A stretch of DNA of 64,000 nucleotides from Closterium sp. Naga37s-1 (Eukaryota; Streptophyta; Zygnematophyceae; Desmidiales; Closteriaceae): assembly GCA_947471745.1 (NCBI GenBank), contig CANJKZ010000010.1, forward strand, positions 3,211,501 to 3,275,500. Reading direction: 5' to 3'. This document shows, piece by piece, positions 57,601 through 64,000 of the stretch (the stretch's first letter is position 1; the number at the start of each line of letters is the position of its first letter). Both the position numbers and the translations under genes were made by a program. A model generated the notes under the pieces. It was not told the DNA's origin. It saw only the letters and a list, made by a program, of their open reading frames with translations, and ran no database searches.

Positions 57601-60600
57601 GGCACGATCAGGAACTGCACACTCATCAGCTGCGCTCGGGACTCCGTTTCCCTGCAAGGATGATGGAGGGACAAGGCCTACCAATCAGGACACCTGGATT
57701 CCGTGCTGAAGAGGGCGATGCTAACGCGCGCGGGGGTCAGGGATCAGATCGAGAGAGGGAGGGCGACCGACAAGGGGAGCCGCCGCCTAGCGCTACTGGT
57801 GGATCAGTCGCTGGCGGGAGTGGAATCGGCCATGTGAGGAGTGGATCTCGAGGGGATAATCCTGCTCAAGGAAGAGAAGAGTTTCGGGAAGAACGGCACA
57901 GTCAGCGCGGGGAAGATGAACATCACGAAGAAAGACGCCGTCAGAGAGGAGGAGAAGCGTACCACAGCTTTTCGGCGGGTGGATACGAGGCTACTGAAGC
58001 TAGGCAAGGTGGTCGGCCGGTGGACAGCGGGGATAGAGGGAACACGAGCTGGGGGACGGGCCGCACGATGAACGCAGCTCTACCGAAAATTGAAGTGCCG
58101 GACCGTTTCTCGGGGACACCAGGGGAGGAGCCCACGCTCAAGAACTACTTGATGATGATAGACGACCTGCGTTACCTTTGGGAGAGGGAGGGCTTAGACC
58201 CTATCGAGTTCTTTAGAGGTTTGGGACGGACTCTGAAAGGCGAGGCCCTGACTCACTACCGTGTGGAAAGGCAGGGGCTGTTGATGCAGTGCAAGAGAGG
58301 CGATTTCTCACCAGCAATGATAACGGACCGATTTCTGGAGAGTTGGCAGGAGCAATTCCCGGGGCACTCGGCGGAACGGATGGCGGAATTTCAGAACTTC
58401 GTGCGTGCCACTTCGGAGTCGCTGCTAGCCTATTACAACAGGCTGCTGGAGCTGGCAGAGGACATGGGGTGTATGGAGGAGCGCCTCTTGGTGACGAAAT
58501 TTGTCAACGGTCTGGACAAGGACCTGATAGGCGACATGAGGAGTCAGCTGTACGTCCTGGGAGTACGCGCCACGCTGCGGCAAGTCTACAAGGTGGCGAA
58601 AGAAGTGGAGGAAGGGAAGAGATTTTATGATGGCATGCAGGGGTCGAGTTCCAGCCGACCGAACGAGCGGAGACGGCCGGCCTGGGCAGCTATGGAAGGA
58701 AGAAGGGGAGAGGAAGAGCGGAAAGAGAGGCCATCGGAAGACCCGAGACGCTGCCATAAATGTGGAGAGCAAGGACATATTCGGCGGGATTGTACGGTGG
58801 GAATAATCTGCGACACCTGTGGAGCAAAGGGACATTTCAGGCGTGACTGCCCCAAGGCGCCGACCTGCACGGGGTGTGGGAAGAAAGGCCATACCGAAGC
58901 TAGATGCTACAGCAAGGGAGACAGGGCGAAAGGGAAAACTGCAAGGGAGCTGCAGTTAGAACGAGAGTTGGCGAAACTGAAAGCTCAGATGGAGAAATCA
59001 GGGATCAGTGAAGACCCCGAGAAAGCTCTGCTGGCTTGGGGGGATGACGAAGGGGAAGATTCTGAGGAAGGGGAACCAGAATACGGGACCATGGCTATGC
59101 CGCCAAGGGAGAGGGGAGACCTGGGGCTGCGCAGCGGAGGGGCAGATGGCAGAGCGGAGCAGAAATTACAAGAGCGGAGAATTTCCAGGCGGCAGGAGAA
59201 TCAAGGGAAAGTCAGCACCGCACGGCGTCACCCCGAGGAAAGGCTAGTCTGTCAGCCCACAGCCTTAGTGGTGGAACCGAAAGCCGTGGCGGTCAGAGGA
59301 ATCTTGGTAGAAAACGCGGTAGTGGATACAGGAGCACAGAGCGTCCTAATCGGGAAGAAGCTGACGGCACAACTGCGAGCGCAAGGGAACCTAGAGACTG
59401 TAAGCAAGGGCATACTGATCATGACAGCAGAAGGAGGGGCCCCCAAGTGGATGCCATGCACACGGGACCTGATAGAGATAATCTTACAGCCGGGAGAGAA
59501 GGGGGAGACCACTATCAGAGTGCAGTGTGGGTTGACAGAATCAGAAGACTATGATATCCTACTAGGAATGGAGCTGCTGTTCAAGATAGACACCACTATC
59601 TGTACCTGGCAGGAGCAGGTGCTCTACCGTTCGGACTTTTGGGAGGAAGGGAAGGAGCTGAGTGAACTACCAGTACGGTTTGTTAAGACAGAACCCAAGA
59701 AGGCGTGGAGAGCAGAAGGACTGAGGAAGAACAGCAGGAGGGGAGGAAGTGTGGGGAAGAGCAACGGCAGCGCTCACCTGGATCAGTATAGCATTACACT
59801 AGTGGAACTGTTCGGGGGAATAGGAGCGGGCTTGGCAGCAGCCTTGGAAGCAGGCCTGAGGGTGAAGAAGTGGGTATACGTAGAATTGGACCCAGAGGTG
59901 AGGAGAATGGCATGGAAGCATGCTCAAATGTTACAGCAGCAGTACCCCGCGCAGCTGACGAAAGAAGTACTACGGGAGGCCATGCAGAACAAGAAATGGG
60001 ACGTGGGGCAGCTCACGAAAGAAGACGTGAGCATCTGGGGTAAAGTGGATTTGTTAGTGGCGGGATGGGAGTGTCAGGGTACTTCTAGGGCCGGAAAGGG
60101 GAAAGGCTTACAGGACGAGCGCACGGGGATGGTGACCAAGCTACTCACCATAATGAAGTGGACGAGTGAAGTGAATGGAGAATATGCTTACATCCTGGAG
60201 CATGTGGATATGAGGAATGACGTACGCGAGCCGGTCAGGGCAGTAAGGGAGTGGAGGCAGAACTGGGGAGAGGAGTGAGCTGTGATGGGGCACAGTTGGG
60301 GGCACGCTGTCATAGGGTGCGGCAGTACTGGCAAAACATCTTGCCAGACGGGGAACTGAGGGCAAGACTAGCAAGAGTGGAGAGGGACGAAAGCAGGATA
60401 GTAGAGGATATTTTAGAACCAGGGAGGGTGGCGGCACCAGTGGTAAAACCAGATCATCCGCGGCAGTACCAGTGCAACCGGGTGGGGGAAGCTCGCAGGG
60501 CATGGCCTACATTAGTGGCATACACCAGGGCACAAGGTTTCATCGAGGTGGACGGAATACGAGGACCAGGGATGGTGTACGATCACCGGAAGAAGAAGTG

Positions 60601-63600
60601 GGAGGAACCGACGGCTTTGGAGCGGGAGTTAGCCATGGGATACCTGCCAGGAGCAACCGCAGCAGAAGGGGTAGAGGAAGGGATGCGCAGAGCAGCTTTA
60701 GGAAGAGCCATAGACCAGCACTCGCTGAGATGGTTAATCAAAGAGATGAGGAAGGGGGCAGCTGATAAGGGAGGAGAGACCGAAAAAAGGCAAGGACAAG
60801 GAGAGAAGCAGGCGGCGTATGCAGCTGTTGAGCAGGGCACGGGAGGAAAGGAGAATGTTGCGGCACTAGCAGGGGGCAAAGAAGCTGAGCAGGGTAAGGA
60901 ATGGAAGCTAGGTACGGACATCAAGGAGCAGACGGCGGAAGCAATCAGAGAGGTGCTGCGCCAGCACAGGAGCACTTTCGCCTATAACCTGCAGGAATTG
61001 GGGAGGTACAAGGGAAGAGAGCTGGAGCTAAACCTTACCACAGAGATACCCACTTACCAACGAAGAAGGAGAATGAATGCAGAGGATGCGGCTATCTGCA
61101 AGGAGAAGTGTGAGGAGCTGCTAGCAGCAGGGATTATCCGCCCGTCCGAGTCAAGCTACGCAGCAGCCACAGTGGTAGCTGCCAGGAAGGATATCACGGG
61201 TAAAGTGCTGGCGAAAAGGATGTGTGGAGATTTTCGGGAGCTGAACAAGATTACCAGCCCGGACAGGTACCCCATGCCAACAGCAGAAGACATCTTTGAT
61301 CGCTTAGAAGGCGCCATCATCTTCACCACCTTGGACCTGAGACAGGGGTTCAACCAGATAGCCATCAGGGAGGAAGACAAACGGAAAACGGCGTTTCACG
61401 GGGTGGATGGGCTGTATGAGTACAATGTGATGCCCTTCGGGATACGCAACGCCCCTGCAGTGTTCCAGCGGGCCATGGATCAGGTGCTGAAGGGGATTCC
61501 AGCAGCAGCCTGCTACATAGATGATATACTGATTTTCAGCAGCAGTGAAGAGCAGCACGTGCAAGATCTGAAGCAGACGCTAGAGGCTATAGCAGCTGCG
61601 GGTCTAACGTGCCATCCAGACAAGTGCAAGATAGCAAGGCAGACCGTGGCTTACCTGGGCTTTGAAGTGAAAGGGGGCCGGCTGGCGATACAGGAAGCAA
61701 AAGTTAAGGTGCTGGAGAACCTGGCAGCACCAAAGGATAAGACCGGGCTGCGGGCGTTACTCGGCTTCCTGAATTATTACAGGAAGTTCGTACCGAACTT
61801 CAGCCGCCGAGCCTACATACTGAATCAGCTGCTGAAGGAAGGGAGGAGCTGGCAATGGGGAGAGCTGGAGGAAACGGCAAGGCAGGACCTGTTAGAAGCA
61901 GTACGAACGGGAACGCTGCTGCAGATACCGAGGGCAGATGCCCCTTTCATCTTATACACCGACTGGAGCAGCACAGGAATGGGGGCAGTGCTCTGCCAAG
62001 AGATAGAAGGAGAGGAGAGAGTGGTAGCCTTCGCCAGCCGCAGCTGCAGCCCATCCGAGGCTAACTACTGCTCTTACGAGGGGGAGGGCCTGACAGCTGT
62101 ATGGGGGATCACTCACTTCAAGGTGTACCTGCAGGGTCGGCGCTTCACACTTGTGACTGATCACCAGCCGTTGCTATGGTTGATGACTCATCAGGAGCTG
62201 ACGGGAAGAAACGCTCGCTGGGCCATTAAGCTGCTAGGATTCGACTTTGAGATCCGACACCAGCCTGGGAAAACGCTGCAGCACGCAGATGGGTTATCAA
62301 GGAATCCGCCACCAATGCAGCCGGTAGCGCAGTTGGCAGCCCTGGCTCAAGTAGCGGCGGTACCCTGGGGGCAGGAGAAAGGAAAGAAGCGGTTAGGGGA
62401 TATATGGGAGGATGAGGAGACCCTGAGCTGGATCAAAGGGGAGCCACTAGAAGAGGAAGGAGTGAGCGAGAGAGCCAGGGCCCGAGGGCAGCATTTCAGG
62501 TGGTTTCAGGAACAGCTGCAGCTGAGAACCAACGAAGGGTGGAAGGTGGTGCCACAACCACAGGAGAGAGCCAAGATTATGGGGAATGTGCACGCGAAGC
62601 TGGGGCACTTCGGCATAACCAGAACACGGCAGCTGCTGAGCACCATGTACTGGTGGGTGAGCATGGGAAAGGATGTGGCAGGATTAGTGGCGAGCTGCGA
62701 GGCATGTCAGAGGAATAAAGCAAGGCTGGAGAAAGAGAGAGATGAGCTGCATTCTTTACCAATTCGCGGGTTGGGCTACAGGTGGTCGTTGGACCTCGCG
62801 GGAGAGCTGCCACTATCGAAAGGAGGGAAGCAGTACATTCTGGTGATGGTTGAGCACACGAGTAAATGGGTGGAGGCGCGAGCGTTACCAAGCAAGAACA
62901 GCGCACTGATAGCTGACGCTTTTGAGGAGCTGGTGCTCACCAGGTATGGGGCATGCGGGGAGGTACTCACTGATCAAGGGACGGAATTTCAAGGGAGCTT
63001 CGACGAGCTGCTGGAAGAGATGGGTATCACGCACAGGGTCACCTCTAGGTACCATCCTCAATCAGACGGACTGACCGAGAGGCTCATACAGACCTTGAAG
63101 AAAGGACTACGGGCCTACAGTGAGTCCCACAAAAGGAGTTGGGACCGAGATCTCTGGTGGGTGCTGGCGGGGTACAGGTTCGCAAAGCAGGCGGCTCTGA
63201 GAAACCTATCCCCATACCACTTACTGTTCGGGCGGGATCCTGTGCTGCCGGTCGATGCTCCGAAGCTGCTTTCTGCGGTTATAGAGGCAGATGAGCCAAA
63301 CCTGTGGGCGGAGTTAGCACAGAGGAGAGCAAAGTATTTGAAGGAGCTGACTCCGGCAGCTCTGGATAACCTCCATGTGGCGCAGCTGCGTGACGCAAGA
63401 CGATACCAGCAGCGTAAAGCATCAGGGATAGGGGGAAAGGGTGACAAGGTGGAGGCAGGGCAGGAGGTATACCTTCGCAAAGCTAAGCGCGACACGCTGG
63501 ACTTAGCGGTGGGATCGGAGCGGTGGAAGGTGAAAGAGATACGAGGCTCGGGAGTGTTAGTGCTGGAAGATATTCGAGGGGGAATCATCAAGGAACACAT

Positions 63601-64000
63601 CACCAACGTGGCCAGGGCGGGACAAGGGAAGCCTCAGGCAGTGGGTCCCGTGACTCGAGCGGCAAAGATGGGCGCTGAGACATGGGAGGGGGCAGGGAAG
63701 CCTGAGGTACCAGGAGGAGTGCAGGACAGAGTGATTACATACGCCAGGAGGAAGAAGGGATGAACCTGATCAGCAGTACGGGTGGCAGGGAAGGAAGGAG
63801 AGAAGGAGAAGTCAGCAGGATACACAGGGGAGAAAGGGAATGAGGGTGGACAGAGGAAGATTCACGACACCGCTCACACCTGTGTATTCCTGCATGCTTT
63901 CAACTCCCACTTACCCTTCGTCCATTGCACTCGTGTTCCTCTCTGCTGTGGCCACTCACCTCCAATCTCCTGCAGTCGATGCACTATGTGACACATCTCA
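32300..64000 (+). CDS. CofD/UPF0052-like protein gene, 11 exons, 3' end outside window
   Basis: Exons: 32300-32864, 32995-33111, 33293-33425, 33568-33664, 52564-52607, 52781-52937, 53257-53343, 53510-53593, 55904-56005, 56777-56905, 63976-64000 onward. All junctions are GT-AG and phase-consistent, giving 505 codons before exon 11. Conserved CofD-like motifs run in order: LLVFSGGTAFN, VSDDGGSTAEI, GPAIGDIRSRC, IVEGEHELWGGVS, VGNFFFSGARAFF, LDAAIFLFSRVSN, DGSIIRGQNEISHP, IYGIGSLFTSI. Archaeal and bacterial CofD transfers a phospholactyl group in coenzyme F420 synthesis and the related YvcK group binds nucleotide sugars; the role of the plant-type protein is not settled. The N-terminal 180 or so residues are low in complexity and not conserved, so ATG 32300 is tentative. 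Introns 4, 8, 9 and 10 are swollen by repeats or a retrotransposon. Confidence 0.88.
33638..52431 (+). repeat. 27-bp minisatellite array, about 695 units, filling intron 4
   Basis: 18.8 kb of head-to-tail 27-bp units built on CTCCTCGTGCAC followed by TTCCACTACCAG|GTT. The first unit is the 3' end of exon 4 with its splice donor. Variant units recur in blocks: CTG for GTG, AACTTCC, ACCACGTT, CACAACCAG, and CTAACAGGCT, which puts TAA into the exon-4 frame. Length variants are rare: a 26-bp unit near 47130 and 49802, and an 18-bp unit near 43803. Because 27 is a multiple of three and most units lack stops, very long open frames exist on both strands (for example 33598-47859 plus; 37433-47125 minus). 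These are by-products of periodicity. Confidence 0.97.
47101..49772 (+). repeat. 2672-bp higher-order duplication inside the 27-bp array
   Basis: A marker variant (CCATGTTCTCCTCGTGTAC followed by the 26-bp unit CCAGTTCTCC) occurs at 47101 and again at 49773, and the order of variant units between the markers is repeated in the flanking stretch. A related CCATGTTC...TGTAC marker is at about 52041. Confidence 0.8.
52564..53593 (+). CDS. CofD-like gene, exons 5-8
   Basis: Exon 5 (52564-52607) is only 44 nt (ILRNASHRFCFQHG); it joins exon 4 in phase 0 and matches the plant-type ILRR...FCF..GS segment, proving that exon 4 ends at CAG|GTT. Exon 6 (52781-52937) holds VGNFFFSGARAFFRSLDAAI to TNDRFTLGAELY. 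Exon 7 (53257-53343) holds DGSIIRGQNEISHP and ends SVDK. Exon 8 (53510-53593) holds IRRVFYMSSEGTNLLHE. Introns 5-7 are 173, 319 and 166 nt. Confidence 0.85.
53594..53660 (+). repeat. Short 26-bp repeat at the start of intron 8
   Basis: GTGCCGCCTGCCATGGGCTC with six more bases, about two and a half copies, directly after the exon 8 donor. Confidence 0.7.
53717..55857 (+). repeat. 28-bp minisatellite, about 76 units, in intron 8
   Basis: Near-perfect units of CCATGTGTGAATCTAAGG plus CCCGTTGCTG with no spacers. The first units are more diverged (GATTCTAAGG, GAATTTAAGG), and one irregular junction lies near 53880. The high uniformity suggests recent expansion. Unlike the 27-bp array it has stops in the plus frames. 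Confidence 0.97.
55904..56005 (+). CDS. CofD-like gene, exon 9
   Basis: 34 codons, VFPRVNPRVLEQIASVDAI then IYGIGSLFTSICPSL, between GGCAG|GTGTTC and CCCTG|GTACCT. It contains the conserved Y-G-x-G-S-L-x-T-S loop of the CofD/UPF0052 fold. Confidence 0.88.
56224..56596 (+). repeat. 30-bp minisatellite, about 12 units, in intron 9
   Basis: Units of CCAAGGTATGGCCGAGTG plus CACCAGAACATC. Single-base variants include GGTATGGCAGAG and AGATATGG. It is a multiple of three, so it gives spurious long frames. Confidence 0.96.
56777..56905 (+). CDS. CofD-like gene, exon 10
   Basis: 43 codons, VLVLNGSLDRETAGM through LNRTFGDDSSHRLTHS, between GGCAG|GTGCTA and CTCG|GTCAGA. It is followed by intron 10, which is 123 nt once G2 and one target copy are removed. 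Confidence 0.85.
56927..57593 (+). repeat. G2 5' leader (equivalent of the A region of G1)
   Basis: A hairpin lies near the start (TATTAACACTTAG against CTAAGTGTGAATA, about 56934-56968). A 52-bp tandem pair rich in GAATTC and containing CCAGCCTG/CAGGCTGG occupies 57124-57227. The text around 57500 (GCTACATACAAGCAAAAAGG) parallels the end of A1 in G1 (CTTACAACAAACAAGCAAGG). Confidence 0.6.
57594..60278 (+). CDS. G2 gag, protease and DNMT motifs I-VI
   Basis: ATG 57594 opens an uninterrupted 894-residue frame: a basic, low-complexity N-terminus; gypsy gag (LKNYLMMIDDLRYLW, FVNGLDKDLIG); three zinc knuckles at about 58753-58917 (CHKCGEQGHIRRDC, CDTCGAKGHFRRDC, CTGCGKKGHTEARC); protease VVDTGAQSVLIG (about 59317); then the methyltransferase with motif I VELFGGIGAGLAAALEAG (about 59800), YVELDPEVRR, motif IV LLVAGWECQGTSRAGKG (about 60053) and a motif VI-like YILEHVDM (Asn replaced by His). 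Gag and protease are joined without the stop seen in G1. The frame leaves the conserved sequence at about 60250 and stops at 60276-60278; loss of one G in GAG-GTG-GAG explains it. Confidence 0.86.
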   Translation: MSRHDQELHTHQLRSGLRFPARMMEGQGLPIRTPGFRAEEGDANARGGQGSDREREGDRQGEPPPSATGGSVAGGSGIGHVRSGSRGDNPAQGREEFREERHSQRGEDEHHEERRRQRGGEAYHSFSAGGYEATEARQGGRPVDSGDRGNTSWGTGRTMNAALPKIEVPDRFSGTPGEEPTLKNYLMMIDDLRYLWEREGLDPIEFFRGLGRTLKGEALTHYRVERQGLLMQCKRGDFSPAMITDRFLESWQEQFPGHSAERMAEFQNFVRATSESLLAYYNRLLELAEDMGCMEERLLVTKFVNGLDKDLIGDMRSQLYVLGVRATLRQVYKVAKEVEEGKRFYDGMQGSSSSRPNERRRPAWAAMEGRRGEEERKERPSEDPRRCHKCGEQGHIRRDCTVGIICDTCGAKGHFRRDCPKAPTCTGCGKKGHTEARCYSKGDRAKGKTARELQLERELAKLKAQMEKSGISEDPEKALLAWGDDEGEDSEEGEPEYGTMAMPPRERGDLGLRSGGADGRAEQKLQERRISRRQENQGKVSTARRHPEERLVCQPTALVVEPKAVAVRGILVENAVVDTGAQSVLIGKKLTAQLRAQGNLETVSKGILIMTAEGGAPKWMPCTRDLIEIILQPGEKGETTIRVQCGLTESEDYDILLGMELLFKIDTTICTWQEQVLYRSDFWEEGKELSELPVRFVKTEPKKAWRAEGLRKNSRRGGSVGKSNGSAHLDQYSITLVELFGGIGAGLAAALEAGLRVKKWVYVELDPEVRRMAWKHAQMLQQQYPAQLTKEVLREAMQNKKWDVGQLTKEDVSIWGKVDLLVAGWECQGTSRAGKGKGLQDERTGMVTKLLTIMKWTSEVNGEYAYILEHVDMRNDVREPVRAVREWRQNWGEE
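60251..63763 (+). CDS. G2 pol: DNMT motifs VIII-X, RT, RNase H, integrase
   Basis: It continues in the -1 frame with VEAELGRG, motif VIII-like CHRVRQYWQN (about 60305), ERELAMGYLPGAT and RRAALGRAID (about 60618-60715). Gypsy RT follows (KRMCGDFRELNK, DLRQGFNQI, CYIDDILIF about 61510), then RNase H (LYTDWSSTG about 61955; HADGLSRNPP), an HHCC integrase finger (HAKLGHFG to CEACQRNK, about 62590-62715) and a DDE core (SLDLAG about 62791, TDQGTEF about 62970, LTERLIQ about 63073). It ends with a GPY/F-like region and a stop at 63761-63763. It aligns end to end with G1 pol but is clearly diverged, so G1 and G2 are different families or old lineages. Confidence 0.88.
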   Translation: MEAELGRGVSCDGAQLGARCHRVRQYWQNILPDGELRARLARVERDESRIVEDILEPGRVAAPVVKPDHPRQYQCNRVGEARRAWPTLVAYTRAQGFIEVDGIRGPGMVYDHRKKKWEEPTALERELAMGYLPGATAAEGVEEGMRRAALGRAIDQHSLRWLIKEMRKGAADKGGETEKRQGQGEKQAAYAAVEQGTGGKENVAALAGGKEAEQGKEWKLGTDIKEQTAEAIREVLRQHRSTFAYNLQELGRYKGRELELNLTTEIPTYQRRRRMNAEDAAICKEKCEELLAAGIIRPSESSYAAATVVAARKDITGKVLAKRMCGDFRELNKITSPDRYPMPTAEDIFDRLEGAIIFTTLDLRQGFNQIAIREEDKRKTAFHGVDGLYEYNVMPFGIRNAPAVFQRAMDQVLKGIPAAACYIDDILIFSSSEEQHVQDLKQTLEAIAAAGLTCHPDKCKIARQTVAYLGFEVKGGRLAIQEAKVKVLENLAAPKDKTGLRALLGFLNYYRKFVPNFSRRAYILNQLLKEGRSWQWGELEETARQDLLEAVRTGTLLQIPRADAPFILYTDWSSTGMGAVLCQEIEGEERVVAFASRSCSPSEANYCSYEGEGLTAVWGITHFKVYLQGRRFTLVTDHQPLLWLMTHQELTGRNARWAIKLLGFDFEIRHQPGKTLQHADGLSRNPPPMQPVAQLAALAQVAAVPWGQEKGKKRLGDIWEDEETLSWIKGEPLEEEGVSERARARGQHFRWFQEQLQLRTNEGWKVVPQPQERAKIMGNVHAKLGHFGITRTRQLLSTMYWWVSMGKDVAGLVASCEACQRNKARLEKERDELHSLPIRGLGYRWSLDLAGELPLSKGGKQYILVMVEHTSKWVEARALPSKNSALIADAFEELVLTRYGACGEVLTDQGTEFQGSFDELLEEMGITHRVTSRYHPQSDGLTERLIQTLKKGLRAYSESHKRSWDRDLWWVLAGYRFAKQAALRNLSPYHLLFGRDPVLPVDAPKLLSAVIEADEPNLWAELAQRRAKYLKELTPAALDNLHVAQLRDARRYQQRKASGIGGKGDKVEAGQEVYLRKAKRDTLDLAVGSERWKVKEIRGSGVLVLEDIRGGIIKEHITNVARAGQGKPQAVGPVTRAAKMGAETWEGAGKPEVPGGVQDRVITYARRKKG
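63874..63975 (+). other. Native 3' part of CofD-like intron 10
   Basis: Pyrimidine-rich intron sequence ending CTCCTGCAG at 63975, after the G2 target copy. Confidence 0.75.
63976..64000 (+). CDS. CofD-like gene, start of exon 11 (cut by window end)
   Basis: After CTCCTGCAG the sequence reads SMHYVTHL in phase 0 with exon 10 (LTHS|SMHYVTHL). This matches the plant-type C-terminal segment that leads into a LLVP-like motif; the remainder lies outside the window. Confidence 0.65.

Larger units (their letters stand above)
56927..63869 (+). mobile_element. Ty3/gypsy element G2 carrying a DNA methyltransferase domain
   Basis: A 6943-bp insert in intron 10, in the same orientation as the gene. It begins TGTCGCG and ends TTCACGACA, flanked by CCGC at 56923-56926 and 63870-63873. 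The ends match those of G1 (TGTC...GACA, 4-bp target copy), and the last 18 or so bases resemble the G1 B repeat (AGAGGAAGATTCACGACA). No second copy of the 5' region is present at the 3' end, so there are no paired LTRs. The 5' leader (56927-57593) has a hairpin near its start and GCTTGCT-rich stretches like the G1 leader. Coding layout: gag-PR-DNMT, frame break, DNMT-RT-RNase H-integrase. Confidence 0.85.

Overview
The window is eukaryotic nuclear DNA, most likely from a streptophyte (green alga or land plant). It carries a spliced gene with short GT-AG introns, a plant-type retrotransposon primer site (TGGTATCAGAGC, matching initiator tRNA-Met), Ty1/copia and Ty3/gypsy elements, and a plant-type CofD-like gene. 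The gypsy elements carry a cytosine methyltransferase (DNMT) domain, which has been reported for charophyte algae among plants. A zygnematophyte such as Closterium would fit, but that is inference.

Layout. 1-4230: a defective copia element (C1), a chimera of two copia families. 6225-6758 and 6859-7221: exons of a coiled-coil/leucine-rich-repeat gene. 7222-23497: a second copia element (C2) inside that gene, flanked by a 409-bp direct duplication of the gene (6813-7221 and 23498-23906). C2 has itself been hit twice: by a 1464-bp non-autonomous LTR element (9855-11318) and by a 7.3-kb gypsy element with a DNMT domain (G1, 14340-21659). The LRR exon resumes at 23544-23975. 23976-32299 is mostly non-coding, with a few degenerate tandem repeats and a tRNA-like sequence.

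32300 to the window end is one plus-strand gene for a CofD/UPF0052-like protein, of which eleven exons can be read. Its introns are hugely expanded. Intron 4 is an 18.8-kb array of a 27-bp unit that includes the exon-4 splice donor. Intron 8 holds a 2.1-kb array of a 28-bp unit, and intron 9 a 30-bp array. Intron 10 holds a second, different DNMT-bearing gypsy element (G2, 56927-63869).

The main points are these. (1) Two gypsy families carry a DNMT3/DRM-like domain between protease and reverse transcriptase; both copies have Glu-Cys instead of Pro-Cys in motif IV and one single-base break inside the domain. (2) These elements have unusual ends, TGTC...GACA with a 4-bp target duplication. G1 has an A1-ORFs-B1-A2-B2 layout like split-direct-repeat elements although it encodes a DDE integrase, and G2 has no second terminal repeat. 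(3) A minisatellite has amplified an exon/intron junction about 690 times without shifting frame. (4) The 409-bp duplication around C2 looks like ectopic recombination between two copia insertions.
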